The notes under the pieces: model-generated
Database searches by the model: none
The model's input: the letters and a program-made list of their open reading frames with translations, nothing else
What the model was told of the DNA's origin: nothing
Shown here: positions 39,582 through 48,408 of the stretch, piece after piece
How positions within the stretch are numbered: the first letter of the stretch is position 1
How the letters are laid out: every line of letters starts with the position of its first letter
Made by a program: the position numbers and the translations under genes
Origin: Bacteroidota bacterium
Lineage (GTDB): Bacteria; Bacteroidota; Bacteroidia; AKYH767-A; OLB10
Length of the DNA: 64,000 nt
Direction: 5' to 3'
Assembly (NCBI GenBank): GCA_016717325.1
Contig: JADKFV010000015.1
Span: 55,835 to 119,834, forward strand

Positions 39582-39967
39582 TGGCATTTTTACTAGATAC
39601 TCATACATTTCTTTGGTTTGTAGCCGGAGTTAAATAACTTCCTGAACCTGTTAAATCTAAAATTTTGGACATCAACATTTCTTGCTTTTTGAGTGTGGCA
39701 AGTTTATGGGAAATAACAATTAAACAACAAATTGGCAAATTGACTCTTGATATTTCTCTGGAAGATTTATTTGAATATGCGGAGAGAAATCAAATCGAAA
39801 TAATGCAAATTAAGAATACCCACCTTTTAGCTTTAGCTAAATTACCTTTTCACCACAGCGATCCTTTCGACAGGTTAATTTTATCTCAAACCATCAGCGA
39901 AAATTTGACTCTAATTTCGCGCGACAAATTGATGAAGAAATATAAAGTAAAACTGATGTGGAAATGA
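39581..39967 (+). pseudogene. vapC: PIN-domain (VapC-type) toxin interrupted by an in-frame TAA
   Basis: A PIN-domain endoribonuclease of about 128 residues. It begins MAFLLDTHTFLWFVAGVK with the catalytic Asp6, then meets TAA (39635-39637) at codon 19. The same frame continues LPEPVKSKILDINISCFLSV, ASLWEITIKQQIGKL and DPFDRLILSQ, which supplies further acidic catalytic residues, to TGA at 39965. A one-base change (for example C to T in CAA) would explain it. Either the toxin was silenced, which would leave a harmless antitoxin, or this is one more sequence error of this window. Confidence 0.8.
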
Positions 39968-40088
39968 AATACTGTTTTTTAAAACACAAATTTTGAAATT
40001 AGATAACTTTAGCCAGCCAGATTAATTTTACCTATTCCAGTTTCTCATTTCGCGTTGCAACTTGGAAAAATTTTGAATCCCAAGTCCC

Positions 40089-40541
40089 CTATTTAAAACA
40101 ATACTTTTCAATCTTAGCTTTGTGAATAGCATCAAGACAATTTATAACTTGATGCAAAGGTGCAGTTGCATCCGGGATTAAAATAATAGCCAACTCTGAT
40201 TTACTATCATCCAACAATTCGTTTTTAATTTGTGATAATTTATTTGATAGTTCCTTGTTGCTAACAGGAAGCACTATTTTGTTCAAACTGTCTGTGTTCA
40301 GAAAGTAAGAAATACCATTCTGTTCCAAAACCATGTTCACAATTGTTGGTGGATTTTTCACTGCTGATATAACTGCATCGTTAGGTGGCACACTTATAGT
40401 CAACTCGTGTTGCTTTATCATTGTTGTGGTAAGCATGAAAAAAGTAATAAGTAAAAAACCCAAATCGACCATGGGCGTAAAGTCGATTATGATGCTTTGT
40501 GGTAACCCTCTCCTGCCTTGCTTTTCTATTATTTGTGCCAT
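40089..40541 (-). CDS. exbD: ExbD/TolR-family biopolymer transport protein
   Basis: 150 residues. One N-terminal membrane helix with the proton-path Asp: IDFTPMVDLGFLLITFFML, followed by LTTTMIKQHELTISVPPND, and a periplasmic domain ending HKAKIEKYCFK. ExbD works with ExbB and TonB to power outer-membrane import. No exbB or tonB gene is adjacent here, so it is a solitary copy; its partners are elsewhere. Ends in TAG. Confidence 0.9.
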   Translation of the reverse strand: MAQIIEKQGRRGLPQSIIIDFTPMVDLGFLLITFFMLTTTMIKQHELTISVPPNDAVISAVKNPPTIVNMVLEQNGISYFLNTDSLNKIVLPVSNKELSNKLSQIKNELLDDSKSELAIILIPDATAPLHQVINCLDAIHKAKIEKYCFK

Positions 40542-40655
40542 TTCATTTTTTTTATTAATGGATAATGGAGTGTATTATTTCCACATATAAAAAATAAGTA
40601 TGACCAATAAATTACAATGCTAAAAATAAGGCATATAAAAAGTCATCACAAAAAA

Positions 40656-41924
40656 TCAATGCACTATTACCACTTTTTTACTTTGTATTAATCCATTGGT
40701 CAGCAATTGTAAAGTATAAATGCCCGATGCCAAATTTTGAATATTTATTTCGAATTCATTTTCCAAATTCCTAACGATGGCTGTATACGCAATTGCACCA
40801 TAACCATTGGTCAAAGTTATTTTTGTAGCACCGGCATAATTCGATTTGCCAATTCTTATAAAGTCATTTGCCGGATTAGGATAAACATTAAAAGAAACAT
40901 CACTGCCACTTTCGCCAACATCACTAGCAATAACTTCGCAAATGCGATCATTTAAGAACACTGCAATAAGCCCGTCAATAAGTGGAGTATCGTGTACGCC
41001 ATGTGTATTACCGGTATATATATAGTCCTGAAAGTGGTTGGGCGTATATCCAAGATTTTGGAAGCGGGGTTCCATCACGCAAGTTCCAAATAGATGCGGA
41101 TAATTTGCCCCAACATTTAAAGGCATATTCCACAGGCCTTTTTTATAACCGCAACCAACAACAGGATCCAAAGTTTGGTGGTAAGCAAACATAGGCACAT
41201 CGGTTGCCGACTCTACCAATGTGGTGTCGAGTAGAGCACCATAAAAACTCACCACTGCCTGCACCTGCGAGCTTTGTCCATTCATATTTAACGATCCAGT
41301 TATAGCTCCCATAGAAGGGCGTTGCTTGTTTACGAAAGAGTTTATAACATTTGAAATTGAATCGACTGCCGGTGGCGATTCCCATGCTTTGTCGGCATAG
41401 GTTAAATGCAATGCTGTAATGGCCCCCGCACTGGCACCACCTACAAAAGCAAGATTCACATCAGTTGAATCGATGGCCGCACGACCTTCCATAAACCGCA
41501 ATGCACCGTGGGCATCTTGTACACCACGAAAAGCAGCGCGTATGACTTCGGCACTATCAAAAGCAAAAGGCGATGATAGAAAACTCGGACCATAAAAACC
41601 CAAACGATAACTCATGGTTGCTGTAACATAGCCCCTTTGAGCATACCAGTGACACATGCTATCCATTTCTTCTTTTGTACCACCTGTAAACCCACCTCCA
41701 TGGATTAATAACAATATGGGACGCTTGGTATTGAAATCGTTAACAGGTTTAAAAATATTTAAAAACAAATCGGTGGCCACGCCATCATAACTTATATCGT
41801 TTCCAAATAGAACATTCGATTCTTTCGAAACATTATACTGCTTATTGATGTAGTTGCATTGTGCAGAAAGTTGAAAACAAATTGCAACCGAAGTAAAAAA
41901 AACAATTGTAGATTTTAAATTCAT
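40656..41924 (-). CDS. T9SS-secreted alpha/beta-hydrolase (carboxylesterase-like)
   Basis: About 422 residues from ATG 41924, which begins the signal peptide (MNLKSTIVFFTSVAICFQLS); the longer frame upstream lacks one. Esterase motifs: oxyanion-hole RPILLLIHGGGFTGGTKEEM, nucleophile AFVGGASAGAITALHLTYAD (GxSxG-like GASAG with Ser), GALLDTTL near the acid, and His in TGNTHGVHDTP. C-terminal T9SS type A tail: FNVYPNPANDFIRIGKSNYA ... GLIQSKKVVIVH. Secreted esterase or lipase-like enzyme; natural substrate unknown. Confidence 0.88.
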   Translation of the reverse strand: MNLKSTIVFFTSVAICFQLSAQCNYINKQYNVSKESNVLFGNDISYDGVATDLFLNIFKPVNDFNTKRPILLLIHGGGFTGGTKEEMDSMCHWYAQRGYVTATMSYRLGFYGPSFLSSPFAFDSAEVIRAAFRGVQDAHGALRFMEGRAAIDSTDVNLAFVGGASAGAITALHLTYADKAWESPPAVDSISNVINSFVNKQRPSMGAITGSLNMNGQSSQVQAVVSFYGALLDTTLVESATDVPMFAYHQTLDPVVGCGYKKGLWNMPLNVGANYPHLFGTCVMEPRFQNLGYTPNHFQDYIYTGNTHGVHDTPLIDGLIAVFLNDRICEVIASDVGESGSDVSFNVYPNPANDFIRIGKSNYAGATKITLTNGYGAIAYTAIVRNLENEFEINIQNLASGIYTLQLLTNGLIQSKKVVIVH

Positions 41925-42141
41925 ATTAATATTTTTTAACGTGCTTATTAAGCAAAGGTAATTCATATTTCCATTTACAAACAATAAACTTTGAACATTC
42001 TAATTATTGTCTTCTACTTTGATTGTGCATGGCTTTCAAATTTATTATCATTGCATGGTGAAATTTTAATTCATAAAATTCGCTGACCAAAAATAAATCG
42101 TTTGATACCAAAAAAATATTCTTCTAAAACACCATAAATAA

Positions 42142-43748
42142 ATGAAACGACTTTTATATCTGTTTTTTTATACATTGCTTTTCACTGCCGGAAATACGAT
42201 TGCGCAAACGTATCCTGCATACATGTCAAATGTAGTCGACACTTCTTCTACGGGATATTATTTTGTAGTTCCAATAATAATTGGTGGTGGCCCTGGCAAC
42301 AATCCCACACAAATGATACTCGATCGATATGGAGATGTGGTATATTGTAAGTAATTTACAATAGGTAATTCGGGAGATTTTAAACTTCAAAAAAATGGCT
42401 TGTTGTCATACAGCTATTTGAATAAGTACTATTTGCTCGACAGCACCTTTACTCCTGTCGATTCGGTGGCGTGTAAGAATGGAATAATGCATGATAGTCA
42501 CGAAATGCAGTTGTTGCCAAACGGACATTTTTTATTGTTGGGTTCGAAAACATTACAATGAATTTAAGTTCTTACCATTTATTCAATAATAATGGCAGCC
42601 CGGGCAGCACAACAGCGACAGTAAAATGTGGTGTGATACAGGAGCAGGATGCCAACAAGAATGTAGTATTCGAATGGCATGCAAAGAACCACTATACATT
42701 TTTGGATGTTGATACCGATCGCCTTTTTAATCCGGCAAATGTAGACTGGAACCATATGAATGCATTGGAACTGGATACCGATGGAAACATTCTTGTATCG
42801 GTACGACACTTTAATGAGATTACAAAAATAAACAGAAGTACGGGTGCTATTATGTGGCGCATGGGCGGCAATGCAAATCAATTTACATTTACAAACGACA
42901 GCGTAATGTTTAAAGGTCAGCATGATATACGCAGGTTGGCCAATGGTAATATAATCATGTTGGATAATGGATTGAAAAGCGTTCCAATTCATCCTGCTGC
43001 AGCCAAAGAGTATATGATTGATGAAGTTAATCACACTGCCACACTGGTATGGAGTAAAACAAACAGTGCCAATTTTTATAGCAAAGCTATTGGCAATGTG
43101 CATCGAAATTTAAATGGCAACACGCTTGTAAATTATGGCATGGTAGATAATTTTAATACCGCATTCGAAGTGGTAAAACCAAATGGCACCAAAGTATTTG
43201 AACTTTCATTTCTTGATTCCATGAAATCGTATCGCGTATATAACTATAACAGTATACCATGGGATTTACATCGACCGGTTATCAACTGTGTCTTGGTCAA
43301 CAATCAATATTATCTGGATGCCGGCAATGGGTACAATAGCTACAAATGGACGAATGGGGCTACAACACAAACAATTTTGGCAACATCACTTGGTTCTTAT
43401 TCTGTATTTGTACCAAAAGGAAATGGAGGTTTCATCAGTTCCGAAAAGTTTGTAATTACTAATTTATTAGATCCATGCGGCACTTTATCAGCATCAGAAA
43501 ACGGAAATCAGAATACTAGTATTTCCATTTATCCAAATCCGGTTGTTGACAAGATTTATATTAATGGTTTGCAGCAAATTTTGCATTATGAAGTACGAAA
43601 CATACAAGGCGTAATAATTTGGGAAGGAAAAGATATTGAACAACAAAATTTTTCGTTTCTTTCGTCAGGAATGTATTTTTAGAATTTAAGTCAAACACAA
43701 ACAACAAATACTGAAATTTATAAAGCAATAAAAATTGAATTACATTAG
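42142..43748 (+). pseudogene. T9SS-secreted arylsulfotransferase-like (ASST) protein, frame broken
   Basis: One gene of about 535 codons with three breaks. Part 1: signal peptide MKRLLYLFFYTLLFTAG and IIIGGGPGNNPTQMILDRYG, then in-frame TAA at 42352-42354. Part 2, same frame, FTIGNSGDFKLQKNGLLSY to LLLGSKT; a missing base near 42546. Part 3 carries the ASST beta-propeller motifs NVDWNHMNALELDTDGNILV, RHFNEITKINRSTGAIMWRM and GQHDIRRLANGNIIMLDNG, then a sorting tail (ISIYPNPVVDKIYINGL). An in-frame TAG at 43680-43682 is followed by 21 more codons ending EIYKAIKIELH, like a complete tail. Family members transfer sulfate between aryl groups; the catalytic His may be the one in QHDIRR. Could be a real pseudogene or sequence error. 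Confidence 0.7.
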
Positions 43749-43800
43749 CCGTTTAATAATTTGAAAAAAGAGTTAGCCTGCGAATTAAAACTTATAATCT

Positions 43801-44796
43801 ATGACACATAAAATAAAAATACTACTTACAATTGGAATTATCTTCACGTGCGGAAAGGTTTTTTCGCAAGACACGTTTTCCATTTGTGCTGTGGATAGCG
43901 CCACAGGGCAAGTTGGCAGTGCCGGTGCTACTTGTATAACTTCGCAAAGTTTAAGTGCGCTCATTATCAGCGATGTGCACCCGGGAGTTGGTGTTATGCA
44001 CACTCAATCTTATTGGCTTACTGCAAATCAAAATTATGCCAAGCAATTAATGAATAGTGGAGTATCGCCACAAAATATAATCGATTCGCTTGTTGCCAAC
44101 GATGCGCAAAACAATATTGCCATACGTCAGTATGGTGTTGTCGATTTAGTGAATGGCGGGCGCAGTGCGGCATACACGGGTATTAATTGTTTTGATTATA
44201 AAAACCATATTCTTGGCCCCAACTATGCAATTCAAGGCAACATACTTGCGGGGCAATATATTTTGGATAGCATGCAATCGCGATTTTTAAATACATCGGG
44301 AACGCTTGCATGTAAACTAATGGCTGCATTGCAAGGCGCAAAAGTAGCAGGTGCCGATACCCGTTGTCTCAATTATGGTATTTCTTCTTTCTCGGCATTT
44401 ATTCGTGTAGCCAACCCTACCGACCCTGCTAATAATCTATTCCTTAATTTAACTGTAAACACATATCCTGATTCTATTGAGCCTATCGATTCTCTGCAAT
44501 CTCTTTTTAATGGCTGGGGTGGCTGTACAAATACCGGAATCATCGAAAATAAATTACGGCAAGCCGATGTTATTTTAATACCCAATCCGGCAACAACATC
44601 TTTAAAAATAAAGTTCTCAAAGCCTGCATTGGCGGTCACCATTTATGCTAGTTCAGGGAAAAAAATTGAAACTCTTGATGTGGCGGGAAAGGATGAAACA
44701 CAAGTCAATATCACAAAATTTTCGAACGGCCACTATACAATTAAAACATTGATGAAGGACGGCAGAATGGTGAGTGACACATTTATAAAGCAATAA
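43801..44796 (+). CDS. DUF1028-family protein with T9SS sorting tail
   Basis: 331 residues. Signal peptide MTHKIKILLTIGIIFTCGKV; the DUF1028 domain follows: DTFSICAVDSATGQVGSAGA, GVGVMHTQSYWLTANQNYAK, IRQYGVVDLVNGGRSAAYTG, YAIQGNILAGQYILDSMQ and ALQGAKVAGADTRCLNYG. The tail (VILIPNPATTSLKIKFSKPA, YTIKTLMKDGRMVSDTFIKQ) is a type A sorting signal. DUF1028 proteins have an Ntn-hydrolase-like look and no assigned reaction. Follows the ASST-like gene on the same strand. Confidence 0.88.
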   Translation: MTHKIKILLTIGIIFTCGKVFSQDTFSICAVDSATGQVGSAGATCITSQSLSALIISDVHPGVGVMHTQSYWLTANQNYAKQLMNSGVSPQNIIDSLVANDAQNNIAIRQYGVVDLVNGGRSAAYTGINCFDYKNHILGPNYAIQGNILAGQYILDSMQSRFLNTSGTLACKLMAALQGAKVAGADTRCLNYGISSFSAFIRVANPTDPANNLFLNLTVNTYPDSIEPIDSLQSLFNGWGGCTNTGIIENKLRQADVILIPNPATTSLKIKFSKPALAVTIYASSGKKIETLDVAGKDETQVNITKFSNGHYTIKTLMKDGRMVSDTFIKQ

Positions 44797-44810
44797 AATT
44801 CGTTCGAGAA

Positions 44811-45269
44811 TTAAAAAGGCAGCAATTGCTTCCTGTTCATTTTTTCGGTAAAATTTATTGGGAATGTTTTTTTAAAAATAAACTTTTGTATTGTAACATA
44901 GCCAGTATACGTTACACTAATATCATCACCGGTAAATAAACCTTTGAGCGAATTTTTCAATAGCGGACCGGTGGATATAGCACAATTAACAGGTAACTTG
45001 AGATCATCATATGCTTTTAGCTTCACTATTTGTCCAAGTTTGACAGCTGCCATTGTATCGGTGTACATTGCAATTTTTAAATTCAAATCCTTCACGATGC
45101 AACCTGCCCCGTTCGGATTGTAAAAAACCAGGTCCATTTTTAACTCCGGATTAAGTTTTAGTTTTGTTACCTTTAAACCTTCGTAGCCCTTGTACTGCAA
45201 TGGTTGTATGGCGCAGGAAGTTAATAACGCCAGTGCACAGAACAGAAAACAAAACTTAAATAATTTCAT
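44811..45269 (-). CDS. LEA-type-2-like lipoprotein
   Basis: About 152 residues from ATG 45269, which starts a lipoprotein signal (FCFLFCALALLTSC); the longer frame upstream does not. The body has the beta-sandwich pattern of LEA_2/WHy domains: VTKLKLNPELKMDLVFYNPN (note the NPN), VKDLNLKIAMYTDTMAAVKL and VTYTGYVTIQKFIFKKTFP. Anchored in a membrane with unknown role. It begins 2 bp after the stop of the uridine phosphorylase gene, so translationally coupled. Confidence 0.78.
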   Translation of the reverse strand: MKLFKFCFLFCALALLTSCAIQPLQYKGYEGLKVTKLKLNPELKMDLVFYNPNGAGCIVKDLNLKIAMYTDTMAAVKLGQIVKLKAYDDLKLPVNCAISTGPLLKNSLKGLFTGDDISVTYTGYVTIQKFIFKKTFPINFTEKMNRKQLLPF

Positions 45270-45271
45270 AA

Positions 45272-46144
45272 TTATAATGTTGCTAATCTGTCGAGACAAG
45301 TTACTATCATTTTTCCAAGACTTGTTTTATAATCTTTGCTAAACTCTTGCTTTATGCGATTGGCAACAATTACATTTACACTTGCACAATGGTGTCCCAA
45401 TATTTTTGCTAAACCAAACATGGCACTTGTTTCCATTTCGAAGTTAGTGATACGAACATCATTTGTACGAAACGTACTTAACAAATCAATCATGCCTTCG
45501 CGGGCCAATGGTGCACGCACTACCCTGCCCTGCGGACCATAGAAACCACAACAAGAAGCTGTTATACCGGTATGCATACCGGGCGAAAGAGAATCGAACA
45601 ACAAATCAGATCCTTTAAAAAAATAAGATTGCGCAAACACTCCATGGTTGGGATAATATTTTTGAAATGCATCAATGATGTTTTTCTCTTCTTCGGTATT
45701 GAGTATTTATAAAAATTCAACAACTCCATCGAGCCCCAATCCATATCGGGAACAAACAAAACTATCGGTGCAATATCGCCTTGCAGTGCACCTGATGCCA
45801 AGACGAATAAGCTTCAGAGAGGTTTTGTTTTCTTTGATTGTTCTTGTCTTCAAATCTACATTAACAAGTGCATCCAATTCATTGTAAACTATATCAATAT
45901 TATCAGTCCCTATACCGGTAGAAATTACAGTCATTTTGCGACCCTTATATAATCCGGTATGCGTTACAAATTCGCGTTTCTGCTTTTTAATTTCTATGGT
46001 ATCAAAATAATCGGTAACGGTTTTCACCCGATCGGGATCGCCAACGTTTATTATTATATCCGAAATATCTTCGGGTAATAAATTCAAATGATAAATGCTG
46101 CCATCAGCATTTAATATCAATTCGCTTTCTGCTATTTTACTCAT
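45272..46144 (-). CDS. udp: Uridine phosphorylase-like nucleoside phosphorylase, frame broken
   Basis: 290 residues from ATG 46144 (MSKIAESELILNADGSIYHL). Phosphorylase motifs: IIINVGDPDRVKTVTDYFDT (phosphate-binding), MTVISTGIGTDNIDIVYNEL, SGALQGDIAP (in a shifted frame), DSFVCSRYGLGLDGV, SPGMHTGITASCCGFYGPQG and the purine/pyrimidine-site ITNFEMETSAMFGLAKILGH. Two compensating indels (about 45797 and 45767) shift only the short stretch containing SGALQGDIAP, and TAA at 45707-45709 interrupts VVEFL / ILNTEEEKNIIDAF in the same frame. It splits uridine to uracil and ribose-1-phosphate. The lipoprotein gene follows 2 bp later. Confidence 0.85.
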
Positions 46145-46364
46145 AATATATTTTAATTTAAAATTCTTTTTAATTGACAAATCAATTTGAGAGTGGCAAC
46201 TATTGTTTGTTTGTAAAACATCTCCCACAAGCACAAAGACCACTTACAGACGGAGATTGCTTCGCAGTACGAGCATACTCACAGTGACAATTCGCAATGA
46301 CGATAATGACCAAAGACTGGAAGAGATGCTTCGTACCTCAGCATGACAATTGCGAAAGCAACAA
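46145..46364. other. Gene-free stretch upstream of udp with a degenerate intergenic repeat
   Basis: Contains GAGATTGCTTCGCAGTACGA and a later AGAGATGCTTCGTACCTCAG with GCAATGAC motifs, which resemble the common dispersed intergenic repeat found in many genomes. It blends into the tandem array starting at about 46365. No gene seen. Confidence 0.5.
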
Positions 46365-46626
46365 GCAATGACCAATGACAATCCTCAATGACCAATGACA
46401 ATCCTAAATGACCAATGACAATCCTTAATGACCAATGACTATCCTCAATGACCAATGACTATCCTCAATGACCAATGACAATCCTTAATGACCAATGACA
46501 ATCCTAAATGACCAATGACTATCCTTAATTACCAATGACAATCCTCAATGACCAATGACTATCCTTAATGACCAATGCCATTCCTCAATGACCAATGCCA
46601 TTCCTCAATGACCAATGACTATCCTT
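46365..46626. repeat. Tandem array of a 20-bp unit, about 13 copies
   Basis: Unit AATGACCAATGACAATCCTC with variable last bases (the ACA/ACT/CCA and TC/TA/TT positions), period exactly 20 bp. Its right end overlaps the dctA-like stop codon at 46619-46621, so the last unit supplies that TAG. There are no unique spacers, so it is not a CRISPR. Copies differ by 1-2 bases each. Confidence 0.93.
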
Positions 46627-47869
46627 TATGCTGTTTGTCTAGACTTAATTCCCCTTCCCATTTCGAAATAACGGCCGATGCTACACTATTGCCTACAACA
46701 TTGGTTGCACTTCGGCCCATATCTAAAATTTGATCTACGCCAAGCAATAAGGCAAGACCTTGTTCGGGCAAATTGAATTGCGGCAACAATGCTGCTATAA
46801 CAACTAATGAAGCACGCGGCACACCAGCCACTCCTTTACTTGTAACAAGTAAAATTAACATCATTGTTATTTGCTGCCCTACCGACAAATCGATTCCATA
46901 TGCCTGTGCAATAAATGCAGTAGCAAAGGTCATGTACATTATGCTCCCATCCAAATTGAACGAATAACCAAGTGGCAATACAAAACTTACTATTCGCTTG
47001 CTGCAACCATATTTTTCGAGCGCTTCAACGGTTTTAGGAAAGGCACTTTCGCTGCTCGCTGTTGAAAATGCTATAACCATAGGTTGTGATACATGCGCAA
47101 TCAATCTTGCAAATGGTATTTTTAACATAAAACATATTGAACCCAAAATACCGAAAGCAAAAAATGCCAGGCCAAAATAAAATACAAGAATGAGATAAAA
47201 ATATCCTTGCAAAATACCCACGCCATTTTGTGCTATTACATTTGCTATTGCACCCAGCACACCCAGTGGAGCAAAATACATTACATAACCGGTAATTTTA
47301 AACATCACTTCGGCCACTGCTTCAAGTGCATGTACAATTATTTTTGCTTTTTCGCCAAGAACCGAAACGGCAACACCAAAGAATAAAGAGAAAACAACAA
47401 TCGATAATATTTCGTTGTTGGCCATAGCTTCGAAAATGCTTTTTGGTATAAGGTGTTCGATAAAACCTTTTAGTGTTGGTGCTTTGGTGGCATCTACATC
47501 GCTCACTTTTTGTGCAAACGAACTTAAGTCAAGCACATGACCGGGCTTAAATATGTTTACCAATAGCAAACCCAACACCAGAGCAATAATAGTCGCAAAG
47601 TAGAACCAGCCCAAGGTTTTTAATCCTACACGACCCACAGTTGTAAAATCGCCTAGTTTTGCAATGCCCACTACAAGGGTTGAAAAAACTAACGGAGCTA
47701 TTATCATTTTTATAAGGCGCAGAAAAATATCGCTAAGCAATTTTATGTTATCGCAAAAAGTTTGCTGTGTTGCCTCACCGCCATAATTTGAATACACATA
47801 CTGACCCATGATGCCGCCTACTATCATTCCAATAAATATCCAAAGTGTAAGCGTTGGTTTAAATTTCAT
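46619..47869 (-). CDS. Dicarboxylate/amino acid:cation symporter (DAACS family)
   Basis: 416 residues with eight or so membrane segments and the two re-entrant loops of GltPh/EAAT-like carriers. N-terminal FIGMIVGGIMGQYVYS; serine-rich hairpin AFSTASSESAFPKTVEALEK; NLDGSIMYMTFATAFIAQAY; TSKGVAGVPRASLVVIAALL; and RSATNVVGNSVASAVISKWE, which holds the substrate-binding Asp/Thr/Asn region. Takes up glutamate, aspartate or C4-dicarboxylates with H+ or Na+. Its TAG stop lies in the tandem repeat. Confidence 0.93.
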   Translation of the reverse strand: MKFKPTLTLWIFIGMIVGGIMGQYVYSNYGGEATQQTFCDNIKLLSDIFLRLIKMIIAPLVFSTLVVGIAKLGDFTTVGRVGLKTLGWFYFATIIALVLGLLLVNIFKPGHVLDLSSFAQKVSDVDATKAPTLKGFIEHLIPKSIFEAMANNEILSIVVFSLFFGVAVSVLGEKAKIIVHALEAVAEVMFKITGYVMYFAPLGVLGAIANVIAQNGVGILQGYFYLILVFYFGLAFFAFGILGSICFMLKIPFARLIAHVSQPMVIAFSTASSESAFPKTVEALEKYGCSKRIVSFVLPLGYSFNLDGSIMYMTFATAFIAQAYGIDLSVGQQITMMLILLVTSKGVAGVPRASLVVIAALLPQFNLPEQGLALLLGVDQILDMGRSATNVVGNSVASAVISKWEGELSLDKQHKG

Positions 47870-48263
47870 AGCCTAAGCCGTTAATTGTTTAATTGGTGTA
47901 ATGATAAAAAATATTTTTTATACAAAATGATTATCAGAAAGGTTTAGAAATAATAACAAATAAATGCGTGCAGTTTGGATATTTGTAAAAGGTGTTGACA
48001 CAATAAAATTAGCATTAGCATAATTGGATAATGAATGAACAATTAGAAAAGTAACTTAATCACAAACGGGATATGTTTATTGGCGAAATAGATATGATGA
48101 AAGGAAATCAGGCTTAAATTCGCCTACAATAATTAAACACTCACCCCAAAAAATGATAAAACGTTCATTATTTACAAGTAGAAAAATATTAGCCTCCAAA
48201 TCCCTATCAAATCTATATACCTTACAAAATACTCGTTTTTATTGGGTGAACGTAATTTAAATG
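47870..48263. other. Gene-free stretch upstream of the dehydrogenase gene
   Basis: AT-rich, nothing recognisable. It separates the divergent symporter and sorbosone-dehydrogenase genes. Confidence 0.4.
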
Positions 48264-48295
48264 TTGGTTAATAAAAAGTTTTCAACATATTTTTG
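48264..48295 (+). promoter_or_regulatory. Candidate promoter TTGG-N20-TATTTTTG
   Basis: TATTTTTG (48288-48295) fits TAnnTTTG, and TTGG (48264-48267) sits at the 20-bp spacing expected for a -33 element. It lies 113 bp before the chosen ATG at 48409, leaving a long leader. Confidence 0.45.
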
Positions 48296-48408
48296 CACCG
48301 TTCAGTTAAAGAAACAGAAGTTTAATCTACTCCGAAACTTTGAAAACTTCATTTGACTTAACAAAATTAAATCGAAAATGTAATTGTAAAAAAAGGGCGG
48401 GTGTTGAT

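Noticed and set aside
46365..46626. CRISPR array
   Set aside because: Strict 20-bp tandem units with no spacers, and no cas genes.
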